Shown here piece by piece: positions 10,801 to 21,725 of a stretch of DNA of 64,000 nt. Where the stretch lies: positions 1,135,470-1,199,469 of the forward strand of contig NC_089314.1 of the NCBI RefSeq assembly GCF_036669915.1. Direction: 5' to 3'. Each line of letters begins with the position of its first letter. The first letter of the stretch is position 1. The position numbers and the translations under genes are program-made. Source of the stretch: Pocillopora verrucosa. Its lineage: Eukaryota; Cnidaria; Anthozoa; Scleractinia; Pocilloporidae. The notes below the pieces were generated by a model. The model was not told the origin of the DNA and did not search any database. It saw only the letters and a program-made list of their open reading frames with translations.

Positions 10801-11480
10801 TGTTTTGCTTCATTCCCAAAGTTTCATGTACAACTTGGAAGAAAATCCTGTATAGTGCCGCGAATAATGGCGAAAACCTGGAAGGAATCCCACACCGAAG
10901 GAAACTATTTTCTTGGCTCAAGGACTACAGCATTTTTGAGCGGCAGAAGATATTGAGCACCTACTACAAAGCCATGTTTGTCAGAGAGCCTTTTGCGAGG
11001 CTGGCATCGGCATATCGAGACAAAATTAAATTTGATTGGTTCAAAAGATTTATTCTCCTTGACAGAACAAAGCGAGAAACTAAGAAAGTAAGAACGCCAT
11101 TTTCAGCATTTGTAAATAGAGTTATTGAAACCAACGCCACACAACTAAAAAATCGTGGTATCGAGGATCAACATTGGCGCTCATACGAGCAGATATGTCC
11201 GTGTGAAGTGGACTATGACTTCATTGGTCACTTTGAGAATTTAGACAAGGAGGCACCAACACTCCTGAAGATTATTGGCGTTGATGGCTACGTAACATTT
11301 CCTGATTATCGCCCGTCCAAGACTTCGTCGAACATGTTGAAGTATTACTCCCAATTGACGATAGATGAAATCTTTCAGCTGAAGAAACTGTTTGATTTGG
11401 ATTTTAAATTGTTTGGGTATGACTTTCCCGGGCCTTTAGAGGGTATTTTAAAGAAAAAAGGTCCTTCAGAAGAAAGCTGA
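7874..11480 (+). CDS. Carbohydrate sulfotransferase (HNK-1/CHST8-14-like), tandem copy B
   Basis: Two exons, 7874-7991 and 10645-11480 (TGA), joined in phase 1 exactly as in copy A, giving 317 residues. Exon 1 has the same length as in copy A (118 bases) and encodes a basic tail plus signal anchor. Donor GTAAGT follows GGAG; acceptor TTTTTATAG precedes 10645. Exon 2 keeps both PAPS-binding motifs (PKVSCTTWKKIL and VREPFARLASAYRDK) and the C-terminal YDFIGHFENL block. Differences from copy A cluster in a lysine-rich patch just after the 3'-phosphate motif (FDWFKRFILLDRTKRETKK here). Intron 1 is homologous to that of copy A (for example about 9240-9700 against 4430-4920) but carries an expanded minisatellite. 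The likely role is Golgi glycan sulfation; divergence in acceptor preference is inference. Confidence 0.9.
10145..10560. repeat. Minisatellite (about 121-128 bp units, CCATTG-rich) in intron 1 of copy B
   Basis: The landmark GCTATATTTA recurs at 10174, 10295 and 10423, giving units of 121 and 128 bases, followed by a partial fourth unit. Each unit contains ACATCACC(A/T)CCATTGGT and runs of GCCATTGCC. The equivalent intron region of copy A (about 5920-6060) has a single divergent unit. Several frames are open across the array and encode hydrophobic Ala/Ile-rich peptide. One frame runs directly into the catalytic exon at 10645. Confidence 0.85.
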
Positions 11481-11692
11481 TTACATGCTTTTTATGATGG
11501 TTATTATTTATGGCCTAGATACCCGGTATATAATTCCAGATATTCCGGAATCTATATTTTAAGCTTAAGTACCCGGCCCGTACCTTGTTTATTTTATTTC
11601 CTAAGCTATGGCGTGTCCCTATCATTTTTCAACTTCTACAATAGGGCCTCAGGAACTGTTGTAGTGATGACATAAAAATTAAAAACACAAGA

Positions 11693-11865
11693 GTGTCATT
11701 TTATGTTATTTAAGTTAACCATAGGATAAAATGGCCAAAATTTCAACCGTTAGCTGTAAAAGCAAATTGAGGAAGACATCTTTCATCGGTAATGGCTTCT
11801 ACGGCTAACGGTTAAAATTTTGGCCATTCTACCGCACGGTTCACCCAAATAACATAAAATGACAC
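11693..11865. mobile_element. MITE-like element with long terminal inverted repeats
   Basis: GTGTCATTTTATGTTATTT at 11693 is mirrored by AAATAACATAAAATGACAC ending at 11865. A second mirrored block follows inside: GGCCAAAATTTCAACCGTTAGC against GCTAACGGTTAAAATTTTGGCC. The total length is 173 bases with no coding capacity. Related GGCTAACAGTT and TTTTTGGCCGTTTTA sequence continues to about 11985, so the element may be nested or longer. No clear target-site duplication was found. Confidence 0.65.
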
Positions 11866-12369
11866 ATTGTTGAAAGGAAAACTTGTTACGGTTAACTTTT
11901 TTAACAACAAACGGCTTAATATCGTCCAGTTTGCACGCCTAATGGCTACAATTTTTGGCCGTTTTACGGCTAACAGTTAACTCCATTAAAGAGTTTTCAC
12001 GACGCTGGGTTAGCATTTGACTTGGGTGAAGTCTTCTCAGTCCTATCCAAGATAGTTATATGATAGGAATTTATATCTCTTATTCACAATTGTCCGCTGA
12101 AACGGCTTTAGGGAAGAAGCTCAGTTAAAGTTCTTGGCTTTGGATGGACTCAGAAATTGCCTAATTCTAGTCCTCTCCCGGTCGAGAAACTTGATCATTA
12201 TTTATTAGACAAAGCGTCACTTTGAGAGAGACAAGAGGGAGTCGGACTAGAGTGTGGTTCTCAGTCGACTTCTTTACTATTAATTACGACATGGCTACAA
12301 CTGAAATATGAGGAAAAATCTAAAAGCCAATGAACAAATGTTTTGATTATGGGAGTCAAACTAGGACAT

Positions 12370-12795
12370 TTCTCAATATTTAAAGGGGTAACTTTCTAAA
12401 GAAACTGTGGTGCTGCGTCAGTGGGAGAGTATAGCAGGTAATTTAGTGTTAACAACTGGGTTGAAAACGTAAATTAGCCACCGTAAAGGGTAAAAAAGCT
12501 GACGTTTCGAGCGTTAGCCCTTCGTCAGAGCGATTAGAGGAATTGTGGGTTGTGTGTGGATTTATATGTAGAAAGTGGAGCTACGCCATTGGTGGGAATA
12601 TGGTGACGATATGAAGATTTGGTGACGTCACCATATTCCCACCTATGGCGTAGCTCCACTTTCTACATATAAATCCACACACAACCCACAATTCCTCTAA
12701 TCGCTCTGACGAAGGGCTAACGCTCGAAACTTCAGCTTTTTTACCCTTTACGGTGCCTAATTTACGTTTTCAACCCAGTTGTTCTCAATATTTAA
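12370..12795. mobile_element. Non-autonomous foldback element with 14-bp target-site duplication
   Basis: TTCTCAATATTTAA occurs at 12370-12383 and again at 12782-12795 and brackets a 398-base element. Inside, 12453-12781 is a long inverted repeat. CAACTGGGTTGAAAACGTAAATTAG on the left mirrors the right end, and the arms include GACGTTTCGAGCGTTAGCCC and the AGAAAGTGGAGCTACGCCA segment. The leading 69 bases (GAAACTGTGGTGCTGCGTC) are not palindromic. There is no open frame of note. A related copy lies reversed at about 59526-59747 and an arm fragment at 14184-14257. Confidence 0.75.
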
Positions 12796-13620
12796 GTTTG
12801 TTCCATTCGTCTACAAAAGGTAAAAACAAAAGTATTTTCTCCGGTTTGATAAAATACATTCTTTGTAAAATGGTTCACTTTTCCTGTAATATTTCTATCA
12901 ATAATATTCAGTCCAGGCAAAATGTTTTGAATGTCTCAAAGGCCTCATTATTCAAGTAGAGCTTCGAAGACCTGAAAATCACTTAAATAAGGAGGGGTTA
13001 TTGAAAAAGTTTTCTGCGACAACTAAAAGAAGCATGACCAAAAGCATTTTCAAAGTTAAACGCATGTTCTTAACATAACGTAGTCATGTAAACTTAGCCG
13101 GCACGGATCTTTTGGAGCGGATATATAAAAAAGTGGGAAATGATCATGAGGTAAAGCGGAGAACTGGAAATGCATTGTGTAACGGGAAGCGTTCAAGCGG
13201 AGAAGGTTGCTTTCCTATTGTTAAATGTCGTGGGTGTCAAGTTTCCCATTCCAAGCATGCACTAGTACTATGAAACACCACAGGGACTAAACGTTTGCGT
13301 AAATGATATGAAATGACTGAGGTATCATTAAGGAAATATACTGCAGCGAACTTCGCTGGAAGTGTAATTTGAATGAAAATTTAAAGTTCGATTTGCGATG
13401 CCCACCACCTTAACGAACCAAGTTCCCGAGGAGAAAAATTCCCATTCCCTCTCGAAAGTGACGATTCAGCATCACGGAGATCTTAATAAACAACAATAAC
13501 AAAAGCATACGTAAAAAAAAAAGACACTAGTAAGAAAGGAATTCAATTATTCCGTTATTATTCCGATATTAAATATGGCGAGGTTTCACGCAAATTGATC
13601 ATTATGTTGATAAAGCCTGA

Positions 13621-13677
13621 CCACACACAGACACACACGCACACGCACACGCACACACACATATTTATATATATAAA
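13621..13677. repeat. AC-rich microsatellite with AT tail
   Basis: Mostly ACAC dinucleotides with a few ACGC and AGAC interruptions, followed by a short TATATATA run. A simple repeat. Confidence 0.9.
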
Positions 13678-14104
13678 CATTAACAAAACGCCGACCATAG
13701 GTTGCTTAAAGAGCAAATGAAAATCATTTCGCCAAGGAGTTTGGAACCAGGAGTAGGCAAAGACTATTATTAGTCCAACGAGCAGTGGCCTTTTCAAAAC
13801 CTTTTAGGGTGGACTCTGTCGACTACACGGTTAAGAAAATGCGATACCGTACTTCAGAATAATAAAATACATGTGCTTGTCCCTCAGATGTCGGTAAGAC
13901 CCTAGTGCAGCTGCAGGGCACCTTTAATGAAAATCCTGTGAAACCATTCTCTCCACTGCTATTTATGGCTACGCTTAACGATCTATTGATGCTTAAAGGC
14001 TCTTCGTCTCCTGGCTTTTCCACGGGTCACTTGTCAAGAACGTGACCCAGATCTAATATGATATTAAGTTTTTGTGAAACAGTTCTGAGCAGGAGAAACT
14101 GACA

Positions 14105-14344
14105 AGATGCCGTGTATCATCCTGTGGAAACTGTCACTGAAACATCATGATCTAAGCCAGAAGACAGTTTCCACCCAACTGTCACAAAGGGCTAATGCTC
14201 GAAACGTTAGCCTTTAAACTTTTTAAGGTGGCTAATTTACGTTTTCAACTCAACTGTTAAGTTCAGTTTGTTCTGTTAATAGAAACCTAGAATATGACGT
14301 GATGCCGTGCATCACCCTGTGGATACTGTCACTGAAACATCATG
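14105..14344. repeat. 45-bp direct repeat bracketing a foldback-family fragment
   Basis: GATGCCGTGTATCATCCTGT at 14105 and GATGCCGTGCATCACCCTGT at 14300 begin 45-base near-identical segments ending AAACATCATGA. Between them, 14184-14257 carries the AAGGGCTAATGCTCGAAACGTTAGCC arm of the same family as the element at 12370-12795. Confidence 0.7.
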
Positions 14345-14986
14345 AAAGTCAAAGGAAGATGTTAATAGGGCCAGCCTCTTTATTGTCCCATCCTGCTACG
14401 AGACAAGTTTGAAATCCATTATTTAGGCCTGCTGTTTAATTATTAGTTCTCAGTGAAAAACATTTTTCAGATCTTTTACAACGCAAACTGATACAAAAAA
14501 CAATCAGCAGTCCGCAAGGCAAATAATGACTCATTGTTAGCTATTTTCTATTCAATTAAAGACTGTTGTAAATGATTGGCAGTCAGACCGCTTGTTTGGC
14601 GTCAAAGCCTGCCTTTGCGTGCCTTCGAGCGATTTGTTGTTGGTGTAAGATACGCGTAGTGTCCCAGACCACATTCAGCCTGTCAGTACGATCTCAGCAA
14701 CAACACACGGTTTCATTAATTTCAAGGATTAGTATCAGACACATATAAACCAGGTAAAATACTTCTGTTAATATCTGTAGCAGGTGTAGTATATTGAATA
14801 TTTGTGGTGGTTGTAGTGACAATTCAAAAAACCTGCTCGGGGACATAATAACTTGTATAACACGAATGCTAAACAATTGTGCAAACTTCCCGGATGTTAA
14901 CGATACTGATACAAGATCTCCCATCAACTGTCAACCAACATGAAATCAGCTGAGGACTCTTTGGGCTTAAACTAGGGAAGTAGGAG

Positions 14987-17900
14987 ATGTTTTCCCTACT
15001 GATATTGGTTTCCTTAATCGCGTGTGGGAACGGTATGTTTTTCAATGTTTACTTGATTTACAAGGGGATATAATATTTTCCGACAAGCTATCGTTTTGAA
15101 GTTGAGTTCGGTAAATGTATTCGAGCACCTTTTCTCTGTGTTAAACTTAATTTTCTCCACGGTTTTTGTTTTTCTTTAAGGCGGGTGAGTTCACTGATTA
15201 ACAGTCGAGGCTATGAGCTTTCACCTTCAGCTGTAATTTAACACGAGCATAGACAGGGTTTTCAATTGATGTAAACTCTTTGATTTAGTTAATTCTGGAG
15301 GGATTCAAAGAGACATCACAGATGAAGTAGGAAAGTGTGGGGCTATGGATAATCTAATAACACCCCATTCCTGCACGGCAAGTGGACAAAGAAAAAACAG
15401 AAAACAAAAAAGCAATATCATTCAACATTTAGTACACATGTATATTCATGCATGATTTACACACTCATCGCAAAGCCATATGTGTCTGTATAGTCATGTT
15501 ACACACTAGCGTGTAATTTGTCGAAAGTGGATTTGCAGCCAGTTATCGATGAAATGGGTCCTTGCTTACACAATCAATAACTTGGTGTTTGAGTCTGTTG
15601 TAAAGTTTGCAATCCTTGTTTCTTGTTTTGCAATCCATTTTGGCATGTTACAAGATTTTTGCCCCTCAGATGAGGTTTAAAATTTAGTTCAAACTAGGAC
15701 AGCACAGTTCAGTGATAATTATATCAGGGTCCATTGAACAAGAAACACAACAACATAGGCAATTATGTGTCTCAATACACCATAGCTTAAACAATATAAA
15801 CAATGCACACTGCTCTGTTCAAAATGACTGAAACACTGTAATGTGAGAATTTATACCCTAGAATACCTGCTTTAAAGGCTGAGCAAACCAGAGCACGGCA
15901 TATCCAATTGTTCCCTCTCTAGATGTGCACAGTCACAGTGCTGGTATGCTGGGAGTGATACAATAATTTTTTTCTTTGCTTAGGGAGCAGTTAAACATAA
16001 TTGTTGTATTCCTAATGACCCAACAGAAATGTGGAAAAGTAAATGCTTAAAAGGATTTTTTGAGGATTTTTACAAAATTTCAAAGTGAAGACTTACTGAA
16101 GAAAGGCTTGTTAACTGAAAACAAGAAAGAAGTATTCAAGAGATTATAATCATTTGGTATTATTTATAAAAGAAAACATGTTTATGTTAATAACTGTTGC
16201 ATTTGTGTTTCCACTTTCATTCCATTCATTCTATTCTACTGCATTTTGTAGCCTTTCAATGAATATTCAACCAGACTCTTCTCTTACATTTTTGCTCTTT
16301 ACCAAGCTAGAAGAATTAGTGCAGAATTTTGTTTTAATTGTTCTATTTTTGTGTTATCACAGTGCTCTTTCACTCAGTTATCTCAATAAAACTTGTTCTG
16401 TGCAATGTTTCACTCATGAATGCAACATCATGGGAAGTGCTTCTAAAAAACTGCACAACAAAGAGATCAGTTTTTCTCCATGCTTCCTCTTGTGGATGTC
16501 AACATGCATCTTTTGTTTCACTTCTATTAGAACTTGTTTGAATACTGCAGAAATGTAAATTTAGTCAATGTTCCATGTTTTTGTTTACCTTTTTTCTTTC
16601 TGTTCATAGCTATTGTTATTAACTCAGTTGTTTAAGTTTTGTTTCTCTTGTGGGTCACAATCATGCTACTTTTCCTCTTTCAAGTATTTTATGAAAATTG
16701 CTGAAAAACATGTATTCATTCAGTGTTTAATGTGTGTTAACCTATTTCTTTATTTTTATACCTTTGCTATTATTCACTTTGTTGAGGTTTGACTCCTGAT
16801 TTTCTATTAAGCTTTATGTCTTTTGTTTTTTTGTTTTTGTTTCTGTCTCTTTGCTTTAAAACAGCTGCAACAACATGCGAAGAACAAAGAGATCAAGCCT
16901 CACAAGAAGGGTTGGTTGGAGCGTTTGTCCCAGAATGCAATGTGGATGGTAGTTTCAAGCCTGAACAGTGCTGGGGATCAACTGGGTATTGTTGGTGCGT
17001 GAACGAACATGGCACTGAAGTACCGCGTACTAAAGTACGAGGGAAACCAGACTGCAGTAAGAAAGGTAACTTGAAATCGAACTGATTGGAATCAAACTCA
17101 CCCTGAATCTTATTTTGTTTATACAAATCACATTAGCCTATCAAAACACTGCCCTTAAGTAAGTACTGCATGATAAACACCGCCCCCGACTGAGCGTTGA
17201 ACTGTAATGCAGAACATAAAGCTGCGCCTTTTTCCAGAAAAGGGCTGGAGAACGGTGGAAATTTGATAGAATAATGAAATGGTAAATTTCCTTTGCTTGA
17301 TAGGTAGAAGTAGATAGATAGTAGTGTAGTTACATCTTTGGATGTATGTAGGGAAAGAACCCCTTACCTTTCATCATTCACCATTAGGCCCGTTAACATT
17401 ACCGCTTAACTGCTTGGGGTCGGCCTTTTTTTGCTTTTGTGGCGAGATCGTTTTTCCGCAACGAGATATTTAAGAAAATGGTTGATGCTCTCTGTAAAGA
17501 AGACATAATCGAAAGTTTGCTAATGCTCAAATCGAGGTCTTTTTTACAATCGTGTTTGCTTTCCAACCTAAAATTTACATTACCCTACCAAGCTAACGTT
17601 TAATACATTTTACCGTTAGTTTCCGCCTTGCTAACAATCTGCCATATTATAATGCGTACACAAGGATATTTAAAACAGCTTACATTGTATAAAGTCAATT
17701 TTTTGAAACTTCACTGGTGGAAAATGCACTCTGACCTCTGCTCTAATCGTCAGCTAATCGTCGGCTTACTTCATCTTACATTAGTGACAACCCCGGCTTC
17801 GATGTACGCAAGTTAAGCTTGAACCAACCCCTAAAAGATTGAACTGTCCTTTGATACAGTAGAAAGCCATATTTTCTCTTTATTTTTGCTACCACAGGTG

Positions 17901-18754
17901 TCCTTTCTTTTTGCCAAAGCCTTCAAGCAATCATCGTCAACGTTCCCGGCTGGTGTGGACCTCCAAGATGCAAACCGGACGGAAGTTTTGAGGAAGTGCA
18001 GTGCTGTGCCAACACTGGGAAGTGTTACTGCGTGGACAAGGAGGGAAAAAAGATCGAAGGAACGGAAAAATCTGGACAACCAGATTGTGAATGTACGTTT
18101 CCATCATTTGCTGTTTTTTTAATTTTACAATGTGTTAATTGATGGGTCTGTGAATGAAAGGGTTAACGAGTAAGGGAATTAGTGAATAGATTGGTGTAAG
18201 CAAATTCATGCTCGAATAATCAAATAATTTAAGAGATAGATTAATTTAGAAATAACTGAGTAACTGTAAATGAATGTCCAGCTGGTCCAAATTCGATCGA
18301 GAAGTCTGAGATTGATCGCTTTCTGTGGTCATATGTTTGTGGTGCCGAGCGAGACACTTTACCTCTCAGTGCCACAATCATTGCTGTGAGTTGCCTGCGA
18401 TCAAGTTGACTTCACATCTAGTCGCTTCTTTCTCGGATGGAAACTGGAATTAGCACCGACACCTAAACTTGGAACTATGCACTGTGTTTCGGCTAATTTT
18501 TTTTGTAGTTGCATTTCCAATCGAATCTTTTCTTTTTTATCGTACTTGCAGCTGTCACATCGAAGTGTGAAAAGACAAGACTGGAGGCTTTAGCGAAAGG
18601 TCCTTTACTAGGACAGTTTATTCCACACTGCAAGGAAGATGGCTCATTTGAGCCAGCGCAATGTTGGGCCAGCACTGGATATTGTTGGTGTGTTGACGAG
18701 AATGGCGAGAAGAGGGACGGTACCACGGTGCGGTTCGAACAACCGAACTGTTGA
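14987..18754 (+). CDS. Secreted thyropin with three thyroglobulin type-1 domains (equistatin-like)
   Basis: Four exons: 14987-15032, 16865-17065, 17898-18092 and 18552-18754 (TGA). All introns are phase 1 and the product is 214 residues. Exon 1 encodes a signal peptide (MFSLLILVSLIACGN). Each other exon is one thyroglobulin type-1 domain. Domain 1 (about 20-80) and domain 3 (about 152-214) show the usual six cysteines with QCW...CWCV. Domain 2 (about 88-147) has QCC and CYCV instead, extra cysteines and a PGWCGPPRC insert. This one-domain-per-exon, three-domain secreted layout matches equistatin from the sea anemone Actinia, which inhibits papain-type proteases through one domain and cathepsin D through another. 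Inhibitory activity here is inference. AATAAA at 18833-18838 is a plausible poly(A) signal. Confidence 0.88.
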
Positions 18755-20561
18755 AAAGTCAGGTATAAAGATATACGTTCTTTGGTACTGACTTCCTAGT
18801 TGAATTTAGTCTTTAAACTTGTTTGCATGATTAATAAATTTGGTATCGATGTGATATTAATTGATATTTTAATGTTAATTCGTAACAATCTTTGACCGCT
18901 TCCCATTAAATAAACGCCTCTCGTGTCGGTCAAATTTTGAATTCGCGCCAACTCTCCCCGTCCCATTCTTCTAGACGAGTGTTTGTGTTCGCCGAACTAT
19001 TGAAGAGCGTGATTGTAGCATAGAATTTGCACGTTTATACCTTACTTGTTCAGCGTCATATTTTGCCCCTCACACTGAATTGACATTTTCTCAGCGACAA
19101 TGAGCTCGCTACAAATAGTGTGGGCACCATACCTCTCGTGAAGCTCCGGCTCAGGCGTCTGTTTCGCTCTTGGGGCCCAATTTCACACTGTTTTTCAAAA
19201 TAACAAACACTACATTAAACATTGCAAACAGATAGGGACATTCATGAGTTTTTTCTTGATTGCAGAGTTCAAGAGGAAGGCTTTCGCGGGAATGACTACC
19301 CAATTATTCAGATAATCTGTGCTGGGATAAAAATGAAACAAATAGTGCAATATTAGTTTCGTTGAAAACGAACGACATATTTGTAGAAATAAAATGACAA
19401 TAGTACAGAATCCTTGCTTCATTACTTTGGATCTCGTTGTGGTAGAGAAACTTGTAGGGAGTGATATATTATTATGAATACTTTGTCTTTGTCCCCATTC
19501 GTGGGTTGGAAGGCTGAGGTGAGAACTTAACACAAAAGAGCATTCGACAATACGTTTTATGCCTCCTCTGTCTCCCTTTTCAAGTGTGCGTAATCTTGAT
19601 GTCCTCTGTACCAGAGAGTGATAGATTTTATCTGGTGTTCTTATTCATGATACATAACAACAGCCGATCTCGGATCATGGGATCCATTTTTCATCAACGA
19701 AAGTGTCTTGAATGATTAGCTTCTGGTGCTAAGTACACGAAGGCTTGCCTTTGTTCACAGTTTGGGAGAGACCTTGAAAAGTTCCCTACCTCCTTTTTGC
19801 GCGAATTTTCTATAATACTTAAAGCGACAAGACAGTCAAAGTCCCTTGCTTCAGACAGCTTTTATTGGGCAATATTTCGGTCCACGTGAAGGAAACAGCG
19901 AAGCTATTATAAACAATTTTGATTTACGTACAACACACGTTACTTCGAGAGTCCCCTGATTGAAAAATTCCCTGTACATCTGGTCATATATTCCAGTTGG
20001 GAGCCGTGTGGGAGATTTATCATCATGAACCCCACCGTTTCACTCCCAAGATCAACCTATAAATTTTCTGCATTGTATATCAGACATCTTTCATGAGATT
20101 TTGGTGTAATAATCTTCCTTTCTGCCCCATTTTTGTTTTAAAATAAATATCGTAGGGAGAAGCTTCTTTTCGGTCACTGAGTAATAAAAGGGCGAACTGA
20201 CCAGCTGCAACATCTAGACTGTTCTCTGTCACCGACGTCTTCCGTAATGACAGAAATATCGCAGATGTCTACGTTGCTCTTTACATTTTCGCAATCAGCT
20301 CGTCAATATTTCACTTACATAAGTAGATAACCACTTGAAAGTCCTTAGGCATGAGAGAAACTTTCTCTAATGACATGGTATTGACATCACGTACAACGAT
20401 CTAACTCTATGATTGCTAAAATTTGTACAAATATCATCATCTGGAGATAATGGAGTAATCATGTGTTTATTTACAAATTTGCACAAGCATATGGTGCCAG
20501 TGATAATGCAGCGCTAATGTCCGCTCATTAATTTTGTGTTTTCACAGCAAGTACATATTTT
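18755..20561. other. Intergenic interval, no gene recognised
   Basis: About 1.8 kb between the thyropin gene and the first GPCR, apparently containing only their 3' flanks. Nothing coding was found in either direction beyond short random frames. Confidence 0.6.
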
Positions 20562-21725
20562 TTAAACGGGGGTAACTAAAATTGCACTCTCTTCGTCTAG
20601 ATTGTATTCTCGAGGGATTCCACCCGTTTCGAACTTCTTGTCACAAGTGCCATTTTTCTTATCTCTTCTTAGCTTAACGACATTCTGCAACCTATTGGTA
20701 AACCGAGAAGAGATTTCCTTCAGTTCCAATCGGAAATCCTTAGACACTATTGAATAGATCAGCGGATCGGATGCTGAGTTAATTACAACACCAATAACAC
20801 AGATGTTATAGATGAGCCAGAAGAATTTCTCGAAGAAGAATTCTTCCCAGAATAGCAGCAAAACTCGGAGAAAATTCAGTGGAAGCATCGAGATCGTGAA
20901 TACTAGCACTATGGGTGTGAGAAGTTTCTTGGCCTTCGAATTCTGCCGCATTCTCTTTTCCTGCTCCGTAAAACGCATAGAAATACGAGGATCTCGGACG
21001 TTCTTCTCCCTTGAACGCCGTTTAATACTTGATCTATGGAAGTTGTTGCTTTGTTGTATCTGTCTGGTAATCTTAGCATAGGTAAAAACGATGATTGCCA
21101 GAGGCAGCAGGTACCAAAAGATTGTCAAAGATATGATGTATACACTGTGCACTGCGTGAGACCAAACGACATCACAGTACGTCTCAGTAGCATTTTCCAC
21201 AAAATTCATCACAAAAAGCAACGGGAAAGTCACAACGAGAAACGAAACGATCCAAATCACAACAATTCCCCATTTTAAAGGCTTTGTAGAGATATAGGTG
21301 CTGTTACGAAATCCGTTAGAGGTAGTGATTTTTCTGTAGCGTTCAATAGCTATAGCGGTAATGGACCAAACGGAGACTCCATGAAAGACTTCTGCTAAGG
21401 GATAAAAATATAAACATACCACTTTACCAAATGGCCAATGCAGTGGAAGCTGCTCTTTCACCACGGCAATAGGAAAACTGATAGCCAAGATCCCAATATC
21501 TGCCAAGGCCAGATTTCTAATGTAAAGTTTCAGCCCCGAGCGAAATTTTCGTTGTCTTGATATCACAAATGATACCGTTATGTTCCCAACAAGGCCCATG
21601 AAGGCTAACATCACCTCGAAAGTTAGGCGAGCGACCATAAGGACAAATGGCTCCTCGTAGTAAGCTTGGTTCATCGCAGGCGATATGTTGTCCTCCCCAT
21701 CAGAATTATTATTTTGCACATTCAT
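20562..21725 (-). CDS. Rhodopsin-like (class A) GPCR, neuropeptide-receptor type, intronless
   Basis: A single open frame of 387 residues starting at ATG (21725-21723). The N-terminus carries two N-glycosylation sequons (Asn6, Asn13). Hallmarks in order: GN in TM1 (47-48), NLALADIG in TM2 (Asp76), WPFG in the first extracellular loop, Cys104 paired presumably with the Cys in the second loop (TETYCDVVW), and ERY in place of DRY (128-130). A basic third loop (SSIKRRSREK) follows. TM6 lacks the CWxP motif and has FTISMLPLNF, and TM7 has SDPLIY in place of NPxxY. These features indicate G-protein-coupled membrane signalling. The ligand is unknown, and peptide-receptor character is inferred from overall resemblance. 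The receptor at 56285-57364 shares the ADIGIL, WPFG, LTP and MLPxN blocks and is probably a paralogue. Confidence 0.9.
   Translation of the reverse strand: MNVQNNNSDGEDNISPAMNQAYYEEPFVLMVARLTFEVMLAFMGLVGNITVSFVISRQRKFRSGLKLYIRNLALADIGILAISFPIAVVKEQLPLHWPFGKVVCLYFYPLAEVFHGVSVWSITAIAIERYRKITTSNGFRNSTYISTKPLKWGIVVIWIVSFLVVTFPLLFVMNFVENATETYCDVVWSHAVHSVYIISLTIFWYLLPLAIIVFTYAKITRQIQQSNNFHRSSIKRRSREKNVRDPRISMRFTEQEKRMRQNSKAKKLLTPIVLVFTISMLPLNFLRVLLLFWEEFFFEKFFWLIYNICVIGVVINSASDPLIYSIVSKDFRLELKEISSRFTNRLQNVVKLRRDKKNGTCDKKFETGGIPREYNLDEESAILVTPV

Larger units (their letters stand above)
11481..14986. other. Gene-free, repeat-rich interval
   Basis: No gene is recognised across about 3.5 kb. It holds an inverted-repeat element (11693-11865), a foldback element (12370-12795), an AC microsatellite (13621-13665), and a fragment of the foldback family flanked by a duplicated 45-base segment (14105-14344). 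Open frames here are short and featureless. Confidence 0.6.

Noticed and set aside
16154..16558. 134-residue plus-strand open frame in thyropin intron 1
   Set aside because: Sequence is Phe/Ser/Leu-rich from T-rich DNA with no motif; it lies between a supported signal-peptide exon and domain exon.
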